Source of the DNA: Rheinheimera sp.
Lineage (GTDB): Bacteria > Pseudomonadota > Gammaproteobacteria > Enterobacterales > Alteromonadaceae
Assembly: GCA_003482455.1 (NCBI GenBank)
Contig: DMYW01000053.1
Span: forward strand, 89,262-121,345
DNA: 32,084 nt
Direction of reading: 5' to 3'
Below, one piece after another: positions 31,654 to 32,084 of the stretch. The position numbers and the translations under genes are program-made. Each line of letters starts with the position of its first letter. Position 1 is the stretch's first letter. The notes beneath the pieces were generated by a model. That model had not been told where the DNA came from. It ran no database searches and saw only the letters and a list, made by a program, of their open reading frames with translations.

Positions 31654-32084
31654 GGGTGTTCCTGGTGATTGGTTGTATGCCGCTGGTGCAAAGCCTGCTT
31701 GCCTTTCGGCGAGTGGTTTTCGCGCAACCGCGGCGTTTATTGTTTTGATGGTGCAAGGGGATTATCCCCATAACCACAAGCTGCCGGTTTTGGTTTGATT
31801 TTGCAGCGAGCTTGCGGTGACTGGAGGAAATATTGCCATTAGTGCCGAATATGGCAAGTTTTTTGGGTTTCGCAGGCTGGTGGTGCTGTTCTATAAAACT
31901 TATTTCGTCTTAGCGGTGGGCTTTGCTGTTTCTGCTCGCATGCTGGTTTTGATTTTTAATAATCGTTTTCGCCTGCGCGGCGAGCGCGTATGCCTGCGGC
32001 AGGCGTTTCTTTCTTTTGCTTCGCCCTCGCGGCAGGCTTTTGTATAAAACTTATTTCGCCTTGGCGGCGAGCGGGTATGCCTGC
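31654..32084. other. Noncoding region upstream of the amidohydrolase
   Basis: The 431 bases to the window end hold no gene I can support; short open frames here lack family features. The only structure seen is a direct repeat that is cut off by the window end. Confidence 0.6.
31892..32084 (+). repeat. Intergenic repeat, second copy cut by the window end
   Basis: A 25-base string beginning TATAAAACTTATTTCG occurs at 31892-31916 and 32043-32067 with two mismatches. CGGCGAGCGCGTATGCCTGC (31978-31997) recurs with one mismatch at 32065-32084. The spacing differs between the two pairs, so the second copy has lost about 60 bases in between. Continuation beyond the window is expected. Confidence 0.75.

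Overview
The window looks like a chromosomal segment of a gammaproteobacterium with roughly balanced base composition. The support is a full set of typical genes: an ElaA-type acetyltransferase, CysM, a TrmH-family methyltransferase, AsmA, a DASS transporter, small outer-membrane barrels and protein-sorting tails of the PEP-CTERM and GlyGly-CTERM kinds. A marine or freshwater Alteromonadales/Chromatiales-type host (Rheinheimera-like) is my guess from gene content, not a demonstrated placement. No rRNA, tRNA or CRISPR array was seen.

Layout. 1-527: 3' end of an Old Yellow Enzyme reductase. 567-1313: decayed IS256-type element with both inverted repeats kept and the transposase cut in half. 1525-2274: secreted PEP-CTERM-like protein. 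2433-2706: IS200-type tnpA relic. 2810-3505: 2OG-Fe(II) oxygenase. 3584-4991: two tandem paralogous outer-membrane barrels, each with its own promoter and terminator. 5113-5568: elaA-like gene. 5688-5816: 13-bp minisatellite. 5947-7950: PhoX-type phosphatase, a predicted Tat lipoprotein. 8185-9741: alpha/beta hydrolase with a disordered tail. 9805-11208: DASS anion symporter.

11317-15010 is the most interesting region. A lasso-cyclase-like asparagine synthetase homologue (minus strand) diverges from a 48-aa precursor peptide. A second, paralogous 45-aa precursor that is easily missed lies 1.3 kb further on, beyond a DUF445 gene. Both peptides have the KKPY-x-A-P leader signature, Thr at leader position -2, and Asp at core position 8. 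These are the marks of a lasso peptide with an 8-residue macrolactam ring. Both have similar promoter-like sequences at almost the same distance from their start codons. No leader peptidase (B protein), RRE protein or ABC exporter is encoded in the window, so the locus is either minimal and served in trans, or decayed.

15284-16681: secreted GH13 alpha-amylase. 17154-22746: an AT-rich accessory block with three unknown exported proteins and a very large secreted GlyGly-CTERM protein (opposite strand). 22824-31653, all on the minus strand: AsmA, a DUF2252 protein whose N-terminal tail contains several in-frame copies of a dispersed repeat, a translationally coupled cysM and EamA transporter pair, a TrmH-family methyltransferase and a secreted YtcJ-like amidohydrolase. 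31654-32084 is noncoding and carries a repeat cut by the window end.

Functional themes are envelope and secreted proteins, several mobile or repeat elements in decay, and one candidate RiPP (lasso peptide) system.
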